Shown one piece after another: positions 15,227 through 24,798 of a stretch of 64,000 bases of DNA. Positions within the stretch are counted from its first letter, which is position 1, and each line of letters starts with the position of its first letter. The stretch lies in the NCBI GenBank assembly GCA_030715195.1, contig JAUYVI010000006.1:124001-188000 (forward strand), in the 5' to 3' direction. The position numbers and the translations under genes were made by a program. The stretch comes from Dongia sedimenti (GTDB lineage: Bacteria; Pseudomonadota; Alphaproteobacteria; Dongiales; Dongiaceae). The notes below the pieces were generated by a model that was not told the origin of the DNA, searched no databases, and worked only from the letters and a program-made list of their open reading frames with translations.

Positions 15227-16414
15227 ATGGCCCAGAATGGACAGGACGTCGTCATCACTTCCGCCGCGCGGACCGCGGTCGGTGCCTTCGGCGGGGCGCT
15301 CTCGAAGCTTGCGGCGCATGAGCTCGGCAAGGCCGCCATCGTGGAAGTGCTGAAGCGGGCCAAGATCGAGCCCGGCGAGGTCTCCGAGGTGATCCTCGGC
15401 CAGATCCTGACCGCCGGCGAAGGCCAGAACCCGGCGCGCCAGGCGGCGGTCGCGGCCGGCATCCCCTATGAGAAGACCGCCTATCAGATCAACCAGCTCT
15501 GCGGCTCCGGCCTGCGCGCGGTGGCGCTCGGCTTCCAGGCGATCCGCAACGGCGATTCCGAGATCGTGGTCGCCGGCGGCCAGGAGAGCATGAGCATGGC
15601 GCCGCATTGCATGAATCTCCGCACGCCCACCAAGATGGGCAATGCCCAGATGATCGACACCATGATCACCGACGGGCTCTGGGATGCCTTCAACGGCTAT
15701 CACATGGGCAACACTGCCGAGAACGTGGCCAAGCAGTTCCAGATCACCCGCGAGCAGCAGGACCAGTTCGCCCTGGCCTCGCAGAACAAGGCCGAGGCGG
15801 CGCAGAAGGCCGGCAAGTTCAAGGACGAGATCGTTCCGATCGTCATCAAGGACCGCAAGGGCGACATCACCGTCGATGCCGACGAGTATCCGAAGCACGG
15901 CACCACGCTCGACATTCTGCAGAAGCTGCGCCCGGCGTTTCTGAAAGAGGGCGGCACGGTGACCGCGGGCAACGCCTCGGGCATCAATGACGGCGCCGCG
16001 GCGGTGACGCTGATGACGGCGGAGATGGCGGCGAAGCGCGGCCTGACGCCGATCGCGCGGATCGTCTCCTGGGCGACCGCCGGCGTCGATCCGGCGATCA
16101 TGGGCACCGGGCCGATCCCGGCCTCCCGTCTGGCGCTGCAGAAGGCCGGCTGGAAGATCGACGACCTCGACCTGGTCGAGGCCAACGAGGCCTTCGCGGC
16201 CCAGGCCTGCGCGGTCAACAAGGACATGGCCTGGGATCCGGCCAAGGTGAACGTGAACGGCGGTGCCATCGCCATCGGCCATCCGATCGGCGCCTCGGGC
16301 GCGCGGATCCTGGTGACTCTGCTGCACGAGATGCAGAAGCGGAACGCGAAGAAGGGCCTAGCCACGCTCTGCATCGGTGGCGGCATGGGTATCGCGCTGA
16401 CGGTCGAACGCTAG
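15227..16414 (+). CDS. phaA: Acetyl-CoA acetyltransferase (beta-ketothiolase)
   Basis: 395 residues, full thiolase length. The acyl-accepting Cys is in NQLCGSG (about residue 90), the catalytic His in IGHPIGASG and the second Cys in CIGGGMG near the end. It condenses two acetyl-CoA to acetoacetyl-CoA, first step of PHB synthesis. The ATG at 15227 follows AGGAG by about 9 nt. Directly followed (29 nt) by phaB, which makes the PHB assignment firm over a purely degradative thiolase. Confidence 0.95.
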   Translation: MAQNGQDVVITSAARTAVGAFGGALSKLAAHELGKAAIVEVLKRAKIEPGEVSEVILGQILTAGEGQNPARQAAVAAGIPYEKTAYQINQLCGSGLRAVALGFQAIRNGDSEIVVAGGQESMSMAPHCMNLRTPTKMGNAQMIDTMITDGLWDAFNGYHMGNTAENVAKQFQITREQQDQFALASQNKAEAAQKAGKFKDEIVPIVIKDRKGDITVDADEYPKHGTTLDILQKLRPAFLKEGGTVTAGNASGINDGAAAVTLMTAEMAAKRGLTPIARIVSWATAGVDPAIMGTGPIPASRLALQKAGWKIDDLDLVEANEAFAAQACAVNKDMAWDPAKVNVNGGAIAIGHPIGASGARILVTLLHEMQKRNAKKGLATLCIGGGMGIALTVER

Positions 16415-16443
16415 ACAGAAGAAGACGATCCAGGGGAGGACAT

Positions 16444-17166
16444 ATGGCACGGGTTGCAGTGGTGACCGGGGGAACCCGCGGCATCGGCGAGGCGATTTCG
16501 GTCGCGCTGAAGGATGCCGGCTACAAGGTGGCGGCGACCTATGCCGGCAATGACGCGGCGGCCAAGGCGTTCCATGACAAGACCGGGATCGCGGTCTTCA
16601 AGTTCGATGTCGCGGACTTCAAGTCCTGCGAGAAGGGCGTCGCCGAGATCACCGCGAAGCTCGGCCCGATCGAGATCCTGGTGAACAATGCGGGCATCAC
16701 CCGCGACGGCACGATCGTGAAGATGACGCCCGAGCAGTGGGAGCAGGTCATCCACACCAACCTCACCTCCTGCTTCAACATGTGCCGCCTGGTGATCGAA
16801 TCCATGCGGGCGCGCGGCTTCGGCCGGATCGTCAACATCGGCTCGATCAACGGCCAGGCCGGGCAGTACGGCCAGGTGAACTACGCCGCCGCCAAGTCCG
16901 GCATTCACGGCTTCACCAAGGCGCTGGCCCAGGAAGGCGCCTCCAAGGGCATCACCGTCAACGCGATCGCGCCGGGCTACATCAACACCGACATGGTCCG
17001 CGCGGTGCCGCAGCCGGTGCTGGAGAAGATCGTCGCCAAGATCCCGGTCGGCCGCCTGGGCGAGGCTTCGGAGATCGCGCGCGGCGTGCTGTTCTTGGTC
17101 GCGGACGAGGGCGGTTTCGTCACCGGCTCGACGCTGTCGATCAACGGCGGCCAGCATATGTATTGA
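16444..17166 (+). CDS. phaB: Acetoacetyl-CoA reductase
   Basis: 240-residue short-chain dehydrogenase. The NADP site is TGGTRGIG, the NNAG motif follows, and the catalytic residues sit in GSINGQAGQYGQVNYAAAKSG (Ser, Tyr, Lys). The C-terminus INGGQHMY is characteristic of PhaB. It reduces acetoacetyl-CoA to (R)-3-hydroxybutyryl-CoA. GGGGAGG precedes the ATG. It is co-directional with phaA and, 13 nt further on, a carboxymuconolactone decarboxylase-like gene. Confidence 0.95.
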   Translation: MARVAVVTGGTRGIGEAISVALKDAGYKVAATYAGNDAAAKAFHDKTGIAVFKFDVADFKSCEKGVAEITAKLGPIEILVNNAGITRDGTIVKMTPEQWEQVIHTNLTSCFNMCRLVIESMRARGFGRIVNIGSINGQAGQYGQVNYAAAKSGIHGFTKALAQEGASKGITVNAIAPGYINTDMVRAVPQPVLEKIVAKIPVGRLGEASEIARGVLFLVADEGGFVTGSTLSINGGQHMY

Positions 17167-17179
17167 TTGCGGAGTTTCC

Positions 17180-17599
17180 ATGGCACTGATGCCGTTCATC
17201 GAAGAAGCCGACGCCTCGCCCGAAGTGAAGGCGGTCTATGAGGACATCAAGTCGACCCGCAAGGTCGACTGGATCAACAATTTCTGGAAGGTCCTGGCCA
17301 ACGATCCGGCGACCTTGAAGCGGACCTGGGAAGACCTGAAGCAGGTCATGGGTCCGGGCACGCTCGATCCGGTCGTGAAGGAGATGCTGTATCTCGCGGT
17401 CAGCGTCACCAACAACTGCGAATACTGCATCGTCAGCCACACCGCGGCCGCGCGGAAGGCCGGCATGAACGACGCGATGCTGGCCGAGCTGGTCTCGGTG
17501 GTCGGCATGGCCAACGCCACCAACCGGATGGTGAACGCCTATCGGGTCGAGCCGGACGAGCGGCTGGTCAAGGCGGCGACCGGCGGGAAGAAGAAGTAG
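17180..17599 (+). CDS. Carboxymuconolactone decarboxylase / AhpD-family protein
   Basis: 139 residues, all helical in pattern, with the redox motif CEYCIVSH (Cys-x-x-Cys-x3-His) of AhpD-type peroxidase reductants. VKEMLYLAVSVTNNC before it is typical of the family. It probably reduces peroxides or acts as a thiol oxidoreductase. Located 13 nt after phaB, with GGAG before the ATG, so it is likely the third gene of the phaAB operon, though a direct role in PHB synthesis is not known. Confidence 0.85.
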   Translation: MALMPFIEEADASPEVKAVYEDIKSTRKVDWINNFWKVLANDPATLKRTWEDLKQVMGPGTLDPVVKEMLYLAVSVTNNCEYCIVSHTAAARKAGMNDAMLAELVSVVGMANATNRMVNAYRVEPDERLVKAATGGKKK

Positions 17600-17601
17600 C
17601 T

Positions 17602-17979
17602 TCAGCGCGAGCGCGCGCGAAACCAGTCGGCGAGTTCCGGTTCGGTGAGCGCGCCCGCCGCGAGCTTAAGGAAGGTCTCGACGACCTCGACCTCCGTTGC
17701 TGTCAGATCGCGGCCGTTGAGGATGAGAAAGGTGGCGCTCACCACGAAGGCCGTCCGCTTGTTGCCGTCGGCGAAGGGGTGGTTGCGCGCCAGCCCGTAG
17801 GCATAAGCTGCCGCGAGATCACAGGCGTCCGGTTCGCCATAGGCCGCCAAGTTCTCCGCGCGCGCCATGGCGGACTCGAACAGACCCTGGTCGCGAACTC
17901 CCGCGAGCCCGCCGTGCTCGGCAATCTGTTCAGCATGGATTGCCGTGGCTTCACCCAGGCGAATCCATCGCCAGGTCAT
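17602..17979 (-). CDS. Doc/Fic-type death-on-curing toxin
   Basis: 125 residues with the Fic motif HPFADGNKRTA (His67, Asn73, Lys74), the form used by Doc, which phosphorylates elongation factor Tu. GLAGVRDQGLFESAMARAEN and the length match Doc toxins. Its ATG overlaps the stop of the AbrB-type antitoxin gene (ATGA). Confidence 0.9.
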   Translation of the reverse strand: MTWRWIRLGEATAIHAEQIAEHGGLAGVRDQGLFESAMARAENLAAYGEPDACDLAAAYAYGLARNHPFADGNKRTAFVVSATFLILNGRDLTATEVEVVETFLKLAAGALTEPELADWFRARSR

Positions 17980-18200
17980 TTGGCGAGCTCACGCAACGCG
18001 TTGCGATACCGGCGCATGACATCACGGCTCGCATCCATCGCCTTCTCGAAGTCGGGATCGTATGGCGACAACTCATAGCCATTCGGGGTCTCGGACAGTC
18101 CGATGTAGTCGCCCTTCTCGATCTTCAGACGCGCCAGCACTTCCTTGGGCAGGACCACGCCGGCCGAGCTTCCGATGGTGGTGATCTTGAGCTTCAGCAC
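17976..18200 (-). CDS. AbrB/SpoVT-type antitoxin partner of Doc
   Basis: 74 residues: a swapped-hairpin DNA-binding domain (ITTIGSSAGVVLPKEVLARLKIEKGDYI) followed by a C-terminal helix that should bind the toxin. GTG at 18200 is chosen because GGAGGAG lies directly upstream and the family starts here; a longer upstream frame has no such signal. First gene of the antitoxin-toxin operon. Confidence 0.87.
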   Translation of the reverse strand: MLKLKITTIGSSAGVVLPKEVLARLKIEKGDYIGLSETPNGYELSPYDPDFEKAMDASRDVMRRYRNALRELAK

Positions 18201-18355
18201 GTCACTCCTCCACACAGAGATTATAATGTTTATTATAATGCCGGTGCTGATTCCGATCCAGGCAGAAAAACTACGCCTTTGCAATAAGTTAACCCTTGGT
18301 GTTTTATTAACCATTGCGGCGCAGACTCGCCGAAACTCACTATGCGAGCCCTGCG

Positions 18356-18859
18356 ATGGCCAAGCCGGCGACTGAGAAGCAACCCGAAGCCGAGGAGGGC
18401 GGCGAGGCCGAAGAGGCCTTGGCGCCCAGCGAACTCGACGAGCGGACCCATGCCGAGATGCTGATGCTGTACCACGAGGCGGTGAAGACCAGCCGCTTCG
18501 GCAAGGCTCAGCAATGGCGCTCGATGGCGATCGGGGTTGTCTCGATCCTCGGCCTCGGCGTGCTCGGGGCGCATCTGCCGGGCGACGCTTTCCTGTTCCG
18601 GCTGGTGCAGTTCCTGGCCGTGGTGATCGGCCTCGCCGCGGTCTACCTGATCGTGTTCTATCAGTTCTGGCAGAACACCGAGCGCGAGAAGCTGGTGCGG
18701 ATCATGGCGCGCTTCTCCAATCTCGCCCGCTCGATCCGCGGCATGTCCTCGGGCCGCGAGGCCAGCATCCGCCGCTTCGTGGTGCTGGGCTTCATGATCC
18801 TGGTGATCCTGGGCTCGGTCGCCCTGATGCTCGCTTATCTGCAGCAGCTTCCCGGCTAG
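18356..18859 (+). CDS. Hypothetical inner-membrane protein
   Basis: 167 residues. An acidic N-terminal region (EEGGEAEEALAPSELDE) is followed by three predicted membrane helices (about 58-76, 81-101 and 140-160) and a basic loop between the second and third. No family is recognised. The ATG at 18356 is the first before this composition; an upstream frame start at 18314 adds 14 residues. Stand-alone between the Doc/AbrB pair and a convergent VOC-family gene. Confidence 0.65.
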   Translation: MAKPATEKQPEAEEGGEAEEALAPSELDERTHAEMLMLYHEAVKTSRFGKAQQWRSMAIGVVSILGLGVLGAHLPGDAFLFRLVQFLAVVIGLAAVYLIVFYQFWQNTEREKLVRIMARFSNLARSIRGMSSGREASIRRFVVLGFMILVILGSVALMLAYLQQLPG

Positions 18860-18868
18860 AGCAGCCGG

Positions 18869-19207
18869 TCAGGGCCGGTTGGTGATCGAATAGACGTTGC
18901 CGTCGGGATCCTTGCCGTCGCAGAAAGAAATCGTCTCAAATGACTTGATCTCGCCGAGCCTGGCGCCGCGCGTCTCGAGCCAGGCCTTCGTTTTTGCGAC
19001 ATCCTTGGCATAGAAGCCCATTTTCGGCGGTCTGGCGCCAATTCTCGACTTGCCCTTATGCAGCGCCAGGCGGCATGCGCCGGCATCGAACTGCTTCCAG
19101 CCATCGTCGTTCTGGATCAATTTCAGGCCCAGCACGTCTCGATAGAACGTCGTCATCTTTTCCATGTTGCCGGTGAAGATTGTTATCCGGCGCAGGGCCA
19201 AGTCCAT
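18869..19207 (-). CDS. Glyoxalase/VOC-family protein
   Basis: 112 residues with paired beta-alpha-beta-beta-beta halves: RRITIFTGNMEKMTTFYRDVLGL at the start and SFCDGKDPDGNVYSITN at the end, the usual VOC pattern. Metal ligands and substrate cannot be fixed from sequence. AGGAGG stands 5 nt before the ATG at 19207. Confidence 0.8.
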   Translation of the reverse strand: MDLALRRITIFTGNMEKMTTFYRDVLGLKLIQNDDGWKQFDAGACRLALHKGKSRIGARPPKMGFYAKDVAKTKAWLETRGARLGEIKSFETISFCDGKDPDGNVYSITNRP

Positions 19208-19281
19208 CGGTGCCTCCTGAAAATTACGAGTGCGCTCCGACGGCAACACAAAAGGTTTTTTTTGACAATGGCGACTTTGAC

Positions 19282-20100
19282 CTACTTCCCGCTCCCCGCC
19301 GTGTCCTGGGTGTCGCGCGTCAGGTAATAGGCGAGCAGGATCGGGCCGAAGGTGATCACCATGACCATGACCGCGGCGACATTGGTCACCGGACGGTTAT
19401 GCGGCCGCGACAACTCCTTCAGGATGAAGATCGGCAGGGTGTTCTGGTTGCCGGCCGTGAAGGTGGTCACGATGATCTCGTCGAACGAGAGCGCGAAGGC
19501 CAGCATGCCGCCGGCCAGCAGCGCCGTCGCCAGGTTCGGCAGGATCACATGCCGGAACGTCTGGAAGCTGTTGGCGCCGAGATCCATCGAGGCCTCGACC
19601 AAAGCCGGCGAGGAACGCCGGAGGCGTGCGATCACGTTGTTGTAGACCACCACGATGCAGAAGGTGGCGTGGCCCAAGACCAGGGTCCAGAAGCTGAACG
19701 GCAGGTTGGCGAGATCGAAGGCCGCGCGCAGGCTCATGCCGGTGACGATGCCGGGCAGCGCGATCGGCAGCAGGATCAACAGGGTCACCGTTTCCTTGCC
19801 GAAGAAGCGGAAGCGGAACATGGCGGCCGCCGCCAGGGTGCCGAGGACCAGCGCGATCAGCATCGAGATGAACGCGACCCGGAGCGACAAGCCGAGCGCC
19901 GCCCAGAGATCGTCGCGCGCGAGGGCCACGCCGAACCAGCGGGTTGTGAGGCCAGGCGGCGGGAAGCTGTACGACCGGTCGTCGGTGGTGAAGCAATAGA
20001 GGATGATGAACAGGATCGGCACGTTCAGGAACAGCACGCCGAACCAAGCCGCCGCCGTCAGGCCCCATCCGGCTTTCGCTCTCCCCGTATCAGAGCGCAT
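19282..20100 (-). CDS. potC: ABC transporter permease, spermidine/putrescine type (PotC-like)
   Basis: 272 residues with six predicted membrane helices. The EAA loop that docks to the ATPase is visible as [22 protein letters not shown]. It belongs to the PotC/PotI class. The start overlaps the PotB-like stop by 11 nt. Together with the PotB-, PotA- and PotD-like proteins further upstream it should import polyamines or a similar cationic compound. Confidence 0.9.
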   Translation of the reverse strand: MRSDTGRAKAGWGLTAAAWFGVLFLNVPILFIILYCFTTDDRSYSFPPPGLTTRWFGVALARDDLWAALGLSLRVAFISMLIALVLGTLAAAAMFRFRFFGKETVTLLILLPIALPGIVTGMSLRAAFDLANLPFSFWTLVLGHATFCIVVVYNNVIARLRRSSPALVEASMDLGANSFQTFRHVILPNLATALLAGGMLAFALSFDEIIVTTFTAGNQNTLPIFILKELSRPHNRPVTNVAAVMVMVITFGPILLAYYLTRDTQDTAGSGK

Positions 20101-21031
20101 CGAAAGCTCCCAGGCGTTTCGCGGCCGAGAGATAGATCGCCATGATGACGATCGGCACCACGGCGAAGGCGGCGGCCAGCGGCAGGTTCGAGGCGGTCCC
20201 CTGGTACTGATAGACCAGCTGGCCGAGGAAGGGCCGCGACGAGCCGACCAGGTTCGGGATGATGTAGTCGCCGAGGGTCAGCGAGAAGGTGAAGATCGAA
20301 CCCGCGGCGACGCCCGGGATCGAGAGCGGCAGGATCACCCGGCGGAAGGTCTCGCGCGGATGCGCGCCGAGATCGCTCGAGGCCTCGATCAGCGAGCGCG
20401 GCACGCGCTCCAGCGCCGCCTGGATCGGCAGCACCATGTAGGGCAGCCAGATATAGACGAAGACGACGGTGGTGCCGATCATCGAGGTGCCGAGCGAGGC
20501 GCCGCCGATATTCGGTGTCGTCAGGACCCAGTCGAGCGGCGCCTCGAGTCCGAGATGCGCCAGCACCCAGGTGAGCGCACCCTCCTTGGCCAGGATCAGC
20601 TTCCAGGCATAGACCCGGACCAGGTAGTTCGACCAGAGCGGCAGCATGACCGCGACGTAAAAGACCGCCTTGGCGCGCGGTCCGGCATAGCGCGCCATGT
20701 AGTAGGCCAGCGGAAAGGCGATCGCGGCGCAGATCAGGGTCACCACCGCCGCCGTCGAGGCGGTACGGCGGATGACACCCAGGCTGGTCTCGTTGAACAG
20801 GCCGGCATAGGTGGCGAGCGTCGGGCTGTAGACGACCTTGCCGGTGAAGTCATCGACCGAGAAGAAGCTCTGCACCAGCAACGAGAACAGCGAGCCCAGA
20901 TAGATGACGCCGAGCCAGAGCAGCGGCGGCACCAGCAACAGGATGAGCAGCAGCTTCGGCCGGACGTAGAGGACCGTGGAAAGACGGTGCAGCAGTGAAG
21001 GCGGTGCGGCCGAAGCCGAAGCGGAAGACAA
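20090..21031 (-). CDS. potB: ABC transporter permease, spermidine/putrescine type (PotB-like)
   Basis: 313 residues, six predicted helices, with the EAA loop [22 protein letters not shown]. The start is TTG at 21031: an in-frame stop (TAG) lies 10 codons upstream and no ATG or GTG intervenes, while GGGG precedes it. Overlaps potC. It is separated from potA and the binding protein by two unrelated genes. Confidence 0.9.
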   Translation of the reverse strand: MSSASASAAPPSLLHRLSTVLYVRPKLLLILLLVPPLLWLGVIYLGSLFSLLVQSFFSVDDFTGKVVYSPTLATYAGLFNETSLGVIRRTASTAAVVTLICAAIAFPLAYYMARYAGPRAKAVFYVAVMLPLWSNYLVRVYAWKLILAKEGALTWVLAHLGLEAPLDWVLTTPNIGGASLGTSMIGTTVVFVYIWLPYMVLPIQAALERVPRSLIEASSDLGAHPRETFRRVILPLSIPGVAAGSIFTFSLTLGDYIIPNLVGSSRPFLGQLVYQYQGTASNLPLAAAFAVVPIVIMAIYLSAAKRLGAFDAL

Positions 21032-21107
21032 GATCGGATCCCCGGAGTCGATGCCGCGCTATTGAGCGCAGGCCCGCTCCGGGGGTCAAGCCGGATATGA
21101 AGCCTGC

Positions 21108-22022
21108 CTAAGGCTGGGCCCCCTCGCCCATGGCCAGCCACCAGGCGCAGTCCGAGCCGAGCTCGGCCATCGCCTTGGCCTCATAGGCCGCGACCTCCTC
21201 GGCCGAGAGGGTGTCCCGCCAGCGGCCGTTGGTGCCCTTGTTCACGAAGGTCTGGGCACCGCCCTGCCACAGCACGCCGCCCAAGGGCGCGACCTTGTCG
21301 GCATGGGCCTTCATGTAGTCGAAGCTGCAATGCCGGACGATCTTCGGGAAGACCGCCGCATCGATCTCGACATCCAGGAAGTCGGCGATCCGGCGGATCG
21401 CGCCGGGCAGATCGCGCTTCATGTCGCTGAAATGCATCAGCAGCACGTTGGGCAGGTGGCGGATCTGCCACCAGGAGCGGATGTTCTCCCAGAACGGCCA
21501 GTAGGGTTCGCCGTTCTGCTCGAACCAGCGGGTGTAGAAGGCATGCGCGTCGTTGGCGCCGCGCTCGAGCCCTGGCCCGTGCCGGCCCGGGCAATTGTTG
21601 AAGGCGGCGAAGAAGGCGTCGGTGGCGTTGATGTGGTGGTTGAACAGGCTCCAGATCGCGTCGCGCCCGTCGCGGCCGATATAGATGTATTTGGCCTTCG
21701 GCGAGAACACCAGTGCATCGACCGGCAGGTGGGTCTTCAGCACGCGGCGATGGGTCTGCAGTTCGAGCCCGTCGATCACCGCCTTCGGCATGATGCGGAG
21801 GTCGACCCAGGGCGACATCGTCGAGACGTCGATGCCCTCGGCGCCGTTGAAGATCAACTGCGCGACGATCTGCTGGGTCCAGGTCGTCCCGGACTTCGCC
21901 CAGGTCGCGACGACCACGTCGTCGTCGCGGAACTTGAAACTGTTCCAGACCGTCGAGTCCATATGGTGGTTGTGCATCTCCCGGCTCTTCACTGGCCAGG
22001 CGATCGGTGCCATCTGATTCAT
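21108..22022 (-). CDS. Sulfotransferase-domain protein
   Basis: 304 residues. The 5'-phosphosulfate-binding loop is TWAKSGTTWTQQI near residue 43, and the 3'-phosphate site region YIYIGRDGRDAIWSLFNHH follows. This is the cytosolic sulfotransferase pattern, using PAPS to sulfate an alcohol or amine acceptor. GAGGGCAGCG precedes the ATG. Its place inside an ABC-transporter cluster hints that it may act on the imported compound, but this is inference. Confidence 0.87.
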   Translation of the reverse strand: MNQMAPIAWPVKSREMHNHHMDSTVWNSFKFRDDDVVVATWAKSGTTWTQQIVAQLIFNGAEGIDVSTMSPWVDLRIMPKAVIDGLELQTHRRVLKTHLPVDALVFSPKAKYIYIGRDGRDAIWSLFNHHINATDAFFAAFNNCPGRHGPGLERGANDAHAFYTRWFEQNGEPYWPFWENIRSWWQIRHLPNVLLMHFSDMKRDLPGAIRRIADFLDVEIDAAVFPKIVRHCSFDYMKAHADKVAPLGGVLWQGGAQTFVNKGTNGRWRDTLSAEEVAAYEAKAMAELGSDCAWWLAMGEGAQP

Positions 22023-22172
22023 CGCTGCCCTCGAAAGTGGATGTCCGCGTCCCAACGGTTGGGCGCTTCAATCTGCTTTCTTCGCGTGGCGGGCAAGCTT
22101 GGATGCGGCGAAGAGAGACCGCCGTCACACCGCACCGATGTGAGCACCGGTTATCGATATCGAGTGAGAGGG

Positions 22173-24596
22173 CTAGCTCGCCGCTGCTTCGTGCGTGGCG
22201 GAAGCAATGGAGAGCATCTTGCCCAGATCTTCCTTGGCCATCGGCTTGCCGAGCAGGTAGCCCTGGACGAGGTCGCAGTTCTCCTGCTGCAGCAGGTTGA
22301 GCTGGCTGGCCGATTCGACGCCTTCGGCGGTCACCTTGATGCGCAGCGATTTTCCGAGCGCGATGACGGCGCGGATGATCGACATCGAATCCGCGTTCTT
22401 CTCCATCTGCGAGACGAAGGAGCGATCGATCTTGATCTTGTCGAACGGGAAGCGCTGCAGATAGCTCAAGCTCGAATAGCCGGTGCCGAAATCGTCGAGC
22501 GAAATGCGCACGCCGGCCTCTTTCAGAACCTGGAGCGTCGCCAGCACGCGGTCGGGGTCGTCGATCAGCAGGCTCTCGGTGACTTCGAGCTCGAGGCGGT
22601 TGGCCGGCAGGCCGGTCTCCTTCAGCACCGCCAGGATCTCCTTGGCGAGGTCGGCATGACGGAACTGGGCCGGCGACAGGTTCACCGCAACCAGCTTGTC
22701 GTCGGGCCAGGTGGCTGCGTCGGTGCAGGCGCGGCGCATCACCCAGGCGCCCAGCGGCATGATCAGTCCGCATTCCTCGGCGAGCGGAATGAACTGGACC
22801 GGCGAAATCGGGCCGCGGACGGGATGGGTCCAGCGCACCAGCGCCTCGAAGCCGACGATCTTGCCGCCCCCGCAATCGGCCAGCGGCTGATAGTGAACCC
22901 TGAGCTGCTCCTCGGCGAGCGCTTGGCGAAGGTCGCGCTCGAGCAGGCGGCGTTCCTGCAGGCGAACATCCATCTCCGCCTCGAAGAAACGGAAGGTGCC
23001 GCGGCCGGCCTCCTTGGCGCGATAGAGCGCGGTGTCGGCGGCGCGCACCAGATCCTCGCCCTCCTCGCCGTCGCCGGGATGGAGTGCGATGCCGATCGAG
23101 GTGCCGATCATGGTCTGCGCGCCGCCGAGATCGAACGGCTTGCCGATCGACTTCACCAGGCGCTCGGCCATGATGCCCGGACCGTCGGGATGGGCCACGC
23201 CGACTTGGATGACGGCGAACTCGTCGCCGCCCAGGCGCGCGGCGGTGTCCTCGGTGCGGATGCTGTCGCCGAGCCGCCGCGCCACTTGCCGCAGCAGCTC
23301 GTCGCCGGCGGCATGGCCGCCGAGATCGTTCACATGCTTGAAGCGGTCGAGGTCCATGCAGAGCACGGCGACGGTGGTGCCGTCGCGCTTGCTGCGCGCC
23401 AGCACCTGGACCAGGCGATCCATGAACATGCGCCGGTTCGGCAGGCCGGTGAGCGAATCGTGATGCGCCATGTGGCGGATGCGTTCTTCGGCCTCCTTGC
23501 GCTCGCGGATGTCGCGGACCGCGAGCACGTGGGTGGTGGTGCCGTTGCCCTCCTCGGAACGGAAGGTGCGGGTCAGGACCTCGGCCGGGATCAGCGTCCC
23601 GTCGGCATGGCGGAGCTCGATCTCGCATGCGGTGTCGATGTCGTCGCCCATGTACTTGCGCAGGATCGGCCGGCTGCTATCGGCGACGCAATCCATCACG
23701 TCGCGTCCGACCAGCGCCTCCTGCGGCACACCCATCAGCTCCGACATCGCCCGATTGGTGTCGATGATGCGACTGCCCTTGTGCATCAGGATGCCTTCGA
23801 AGGTGGCATCCGTGAGCTGGCGAAACCGCGCCTCGCTGGCGGCGAGCCGCTCCGCTTCCTTGGCCGAACGGGAAACCAGGTGCTCGTCGAGGATGGATCC
23901 GGCAAGCGCGAAACACAGCACCATCAGCGTCACGGCGGTGACCGCGATCGCGAGGGCGACCGGCGACACGGTCTGCTCCGGCATGGGGGCGGACGGGTCG
24001 GGCGTCACCACGGCGCCGGTGACGCCGGTGAAATGCAGGCCGCAGATGGCCAGCGTCAGCAGGATTGCGCCCGACAGACGGTGCGTCGGGTCGAACTTGG
24101 CGAGCCCGATGAGCGCGGCGACGCCGCCGCCGACGATCCCGATCAGCAAGGAGGCGATGACGGTGGAGGTGTCGGATTCGACGATGCCGGGAACGACGAG
24201 CGCGGACATCCCGACATAGTGCATGGCGCCGGCTCCGGCACCGATGATGGCGCCGCCGAGCAGCGGCATGCCGATGGCGCGGGTCATCGAAACCGCCAAG
24301 CCGAGCCCGGAAATCACCATCGCAATCAGGACGGAGAGCAGGGTCGGGCCGAGTGCGTAGCCGACCGGCACGTTCGGTTGATAGGCGATGAGCGCGATGA
24401 AATGCGTTGCCCATACGCCGCTGCCGGTCGCGACCGCACCGGCGCCGATCCACCAGGCGCGCGCCTTGGCGCCGGCCTCGACCGCGCGCCCAATCAGGCT
24501 GAAGGTCGTGTAGGCGGCCAGAAAGCAGATGAAAACGGCAACGATCACCAACCGGAGATCGTGCTGCTGTGTGATGCTGTCATAGACTTGGAGCAT
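22173..24596 (-). CDS. MHYT-PAS-GGDEF-EAL cyclic-di-GMP signalling protein
   Basis: 807 residues. An N-terminal MHYT sensor of seven helices (about 1-240) carries the expected repeated motifs (THFIALI, MHYVGM, LHFTGV), thought to bind copper and sense oxygen, CO or NO. A PAS domain follows (about 265-385), then GGDEF (intact RLGGDEFAVIQ) and EAL (FEALVRWTHP and DDFGTGYSS, both intact). It could therefore both make and break cyclic-di-GMP. The ATG at 24596 begins the first helix region. Confidence 0.94.
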   Translation of the reverse strand: MLQVYDSITQQHDLRLVIVAVFICFLAAYTTFSLIGRAVEAGAKARAWWIGAGAVATGSGVWATHFIALIAYQPNVPVGYALGPTLLSVLIAMVISGLGLAVSMTRAIGMPLLGGAIIGAGAGAMHYVGMSALVVPGIVESDTSTVIASLLIGIVGGGVAALIGLAKFDPTHRLSGAILLTLAICGLHFTGVTGAVVTPDPSAPMPEQTVSPVALAIAVTAVTLMVLCFALAGSILDEHLVSRSAKEAERLAASEARFRQLTDATFEGILMHKGSRIIDTNRAMSELMGVPQEALVGRDVMDCVADSSRPILRKYMGDDIDTACEIELRHADGTLIPAEVLTRTFRSEEGNGTTTHVLAVRDIRERKEAEERIRHMAHHDSLTGLPNRRMFMDRLVQVLARSKRDGTTVAVLCMDLDRFKHVNDLGGHAAGDELLRQVARRLGDSIRTEDTAARLGGDEFAVIQVGVAHPDGPGIMAERLVKSIGKPFDLGGAQTMIGTSIGIALHPGDGEEGEDLVRAADTALYRAKEAGRGTFRFFEAEMDVRLQERRLLERDLRQALAEEQLRVHYQPLADCGGGKIVGFEALVRWTHPVRGPISPVQFIPLAEECGLIMPLGAWVMRRACTDAATWPDDKLVAVNLSPAQFRHADLAKEILAVLKETGLPANRLELEVTESLLIDDPDRVLATLQVLKEAGVRISLDDFGTGYSSLSYLQRFPFDKIKIDRSFVSQMEKNADSMSIIRAVIALGKSLRIKVTAEGVESASQLNLLQQENCDLVQGYLLGKPMAKEDLGKMLSIASATHEAAAS

Positions 24597-24702
24597 TGCG
24601 GTCGGTCCCTCCGCCGACTCCTCTCGGCCAACTGTACCGATCTGCCGAGTCAAGGGATCAAAATCCTTCCCTTTCAACCCGATAGCCGGATTCACCCCTG
24701 TT

Positions 24703-24745
24703 CTAGGCCGCGGACTATTATAAGAGGGTTAACCCGCGTGGCCTA
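24703..24745. repeat. Inverted repeat with nested palindrome upstream of the GGDEF-EAL gene
   Basis: CTAGGCCGCGG (24703-24713) pairs with CCGCGTGGCCTAG (24733-24745), 11 bp with a 2-nt bulge. Inside the loop is a perfect palindrome GGGTTAACCC (24726-24735), and on the minus strand a TATAAT (24720-24715) about 119 nt before the GGDEF-EAL start. It may be the promoter region of that gene, a terminator for potA, or both. Confidence 0.45.
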
Positions 24746-24798
24746 GCATCAGTTGCTCACACGCAGCATCCCAGGTGTGAGAGGCGGCGTTTGCCGTT

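Noticed and set aside
18233-18574. A minus-strand small gene overlapping the hypothetical membrane protein gene
   Set aside because: It is antisense to a plausible three-helix membrane protein and shows no domain.
21181-23628. An 815-codon minus-strand frame overlapping the sulfotransferase and GGDEF-EAL genes
   Set aside because: Arg/Pro/Gly-rich translation out of frame with two well-supported genes on the same strand.
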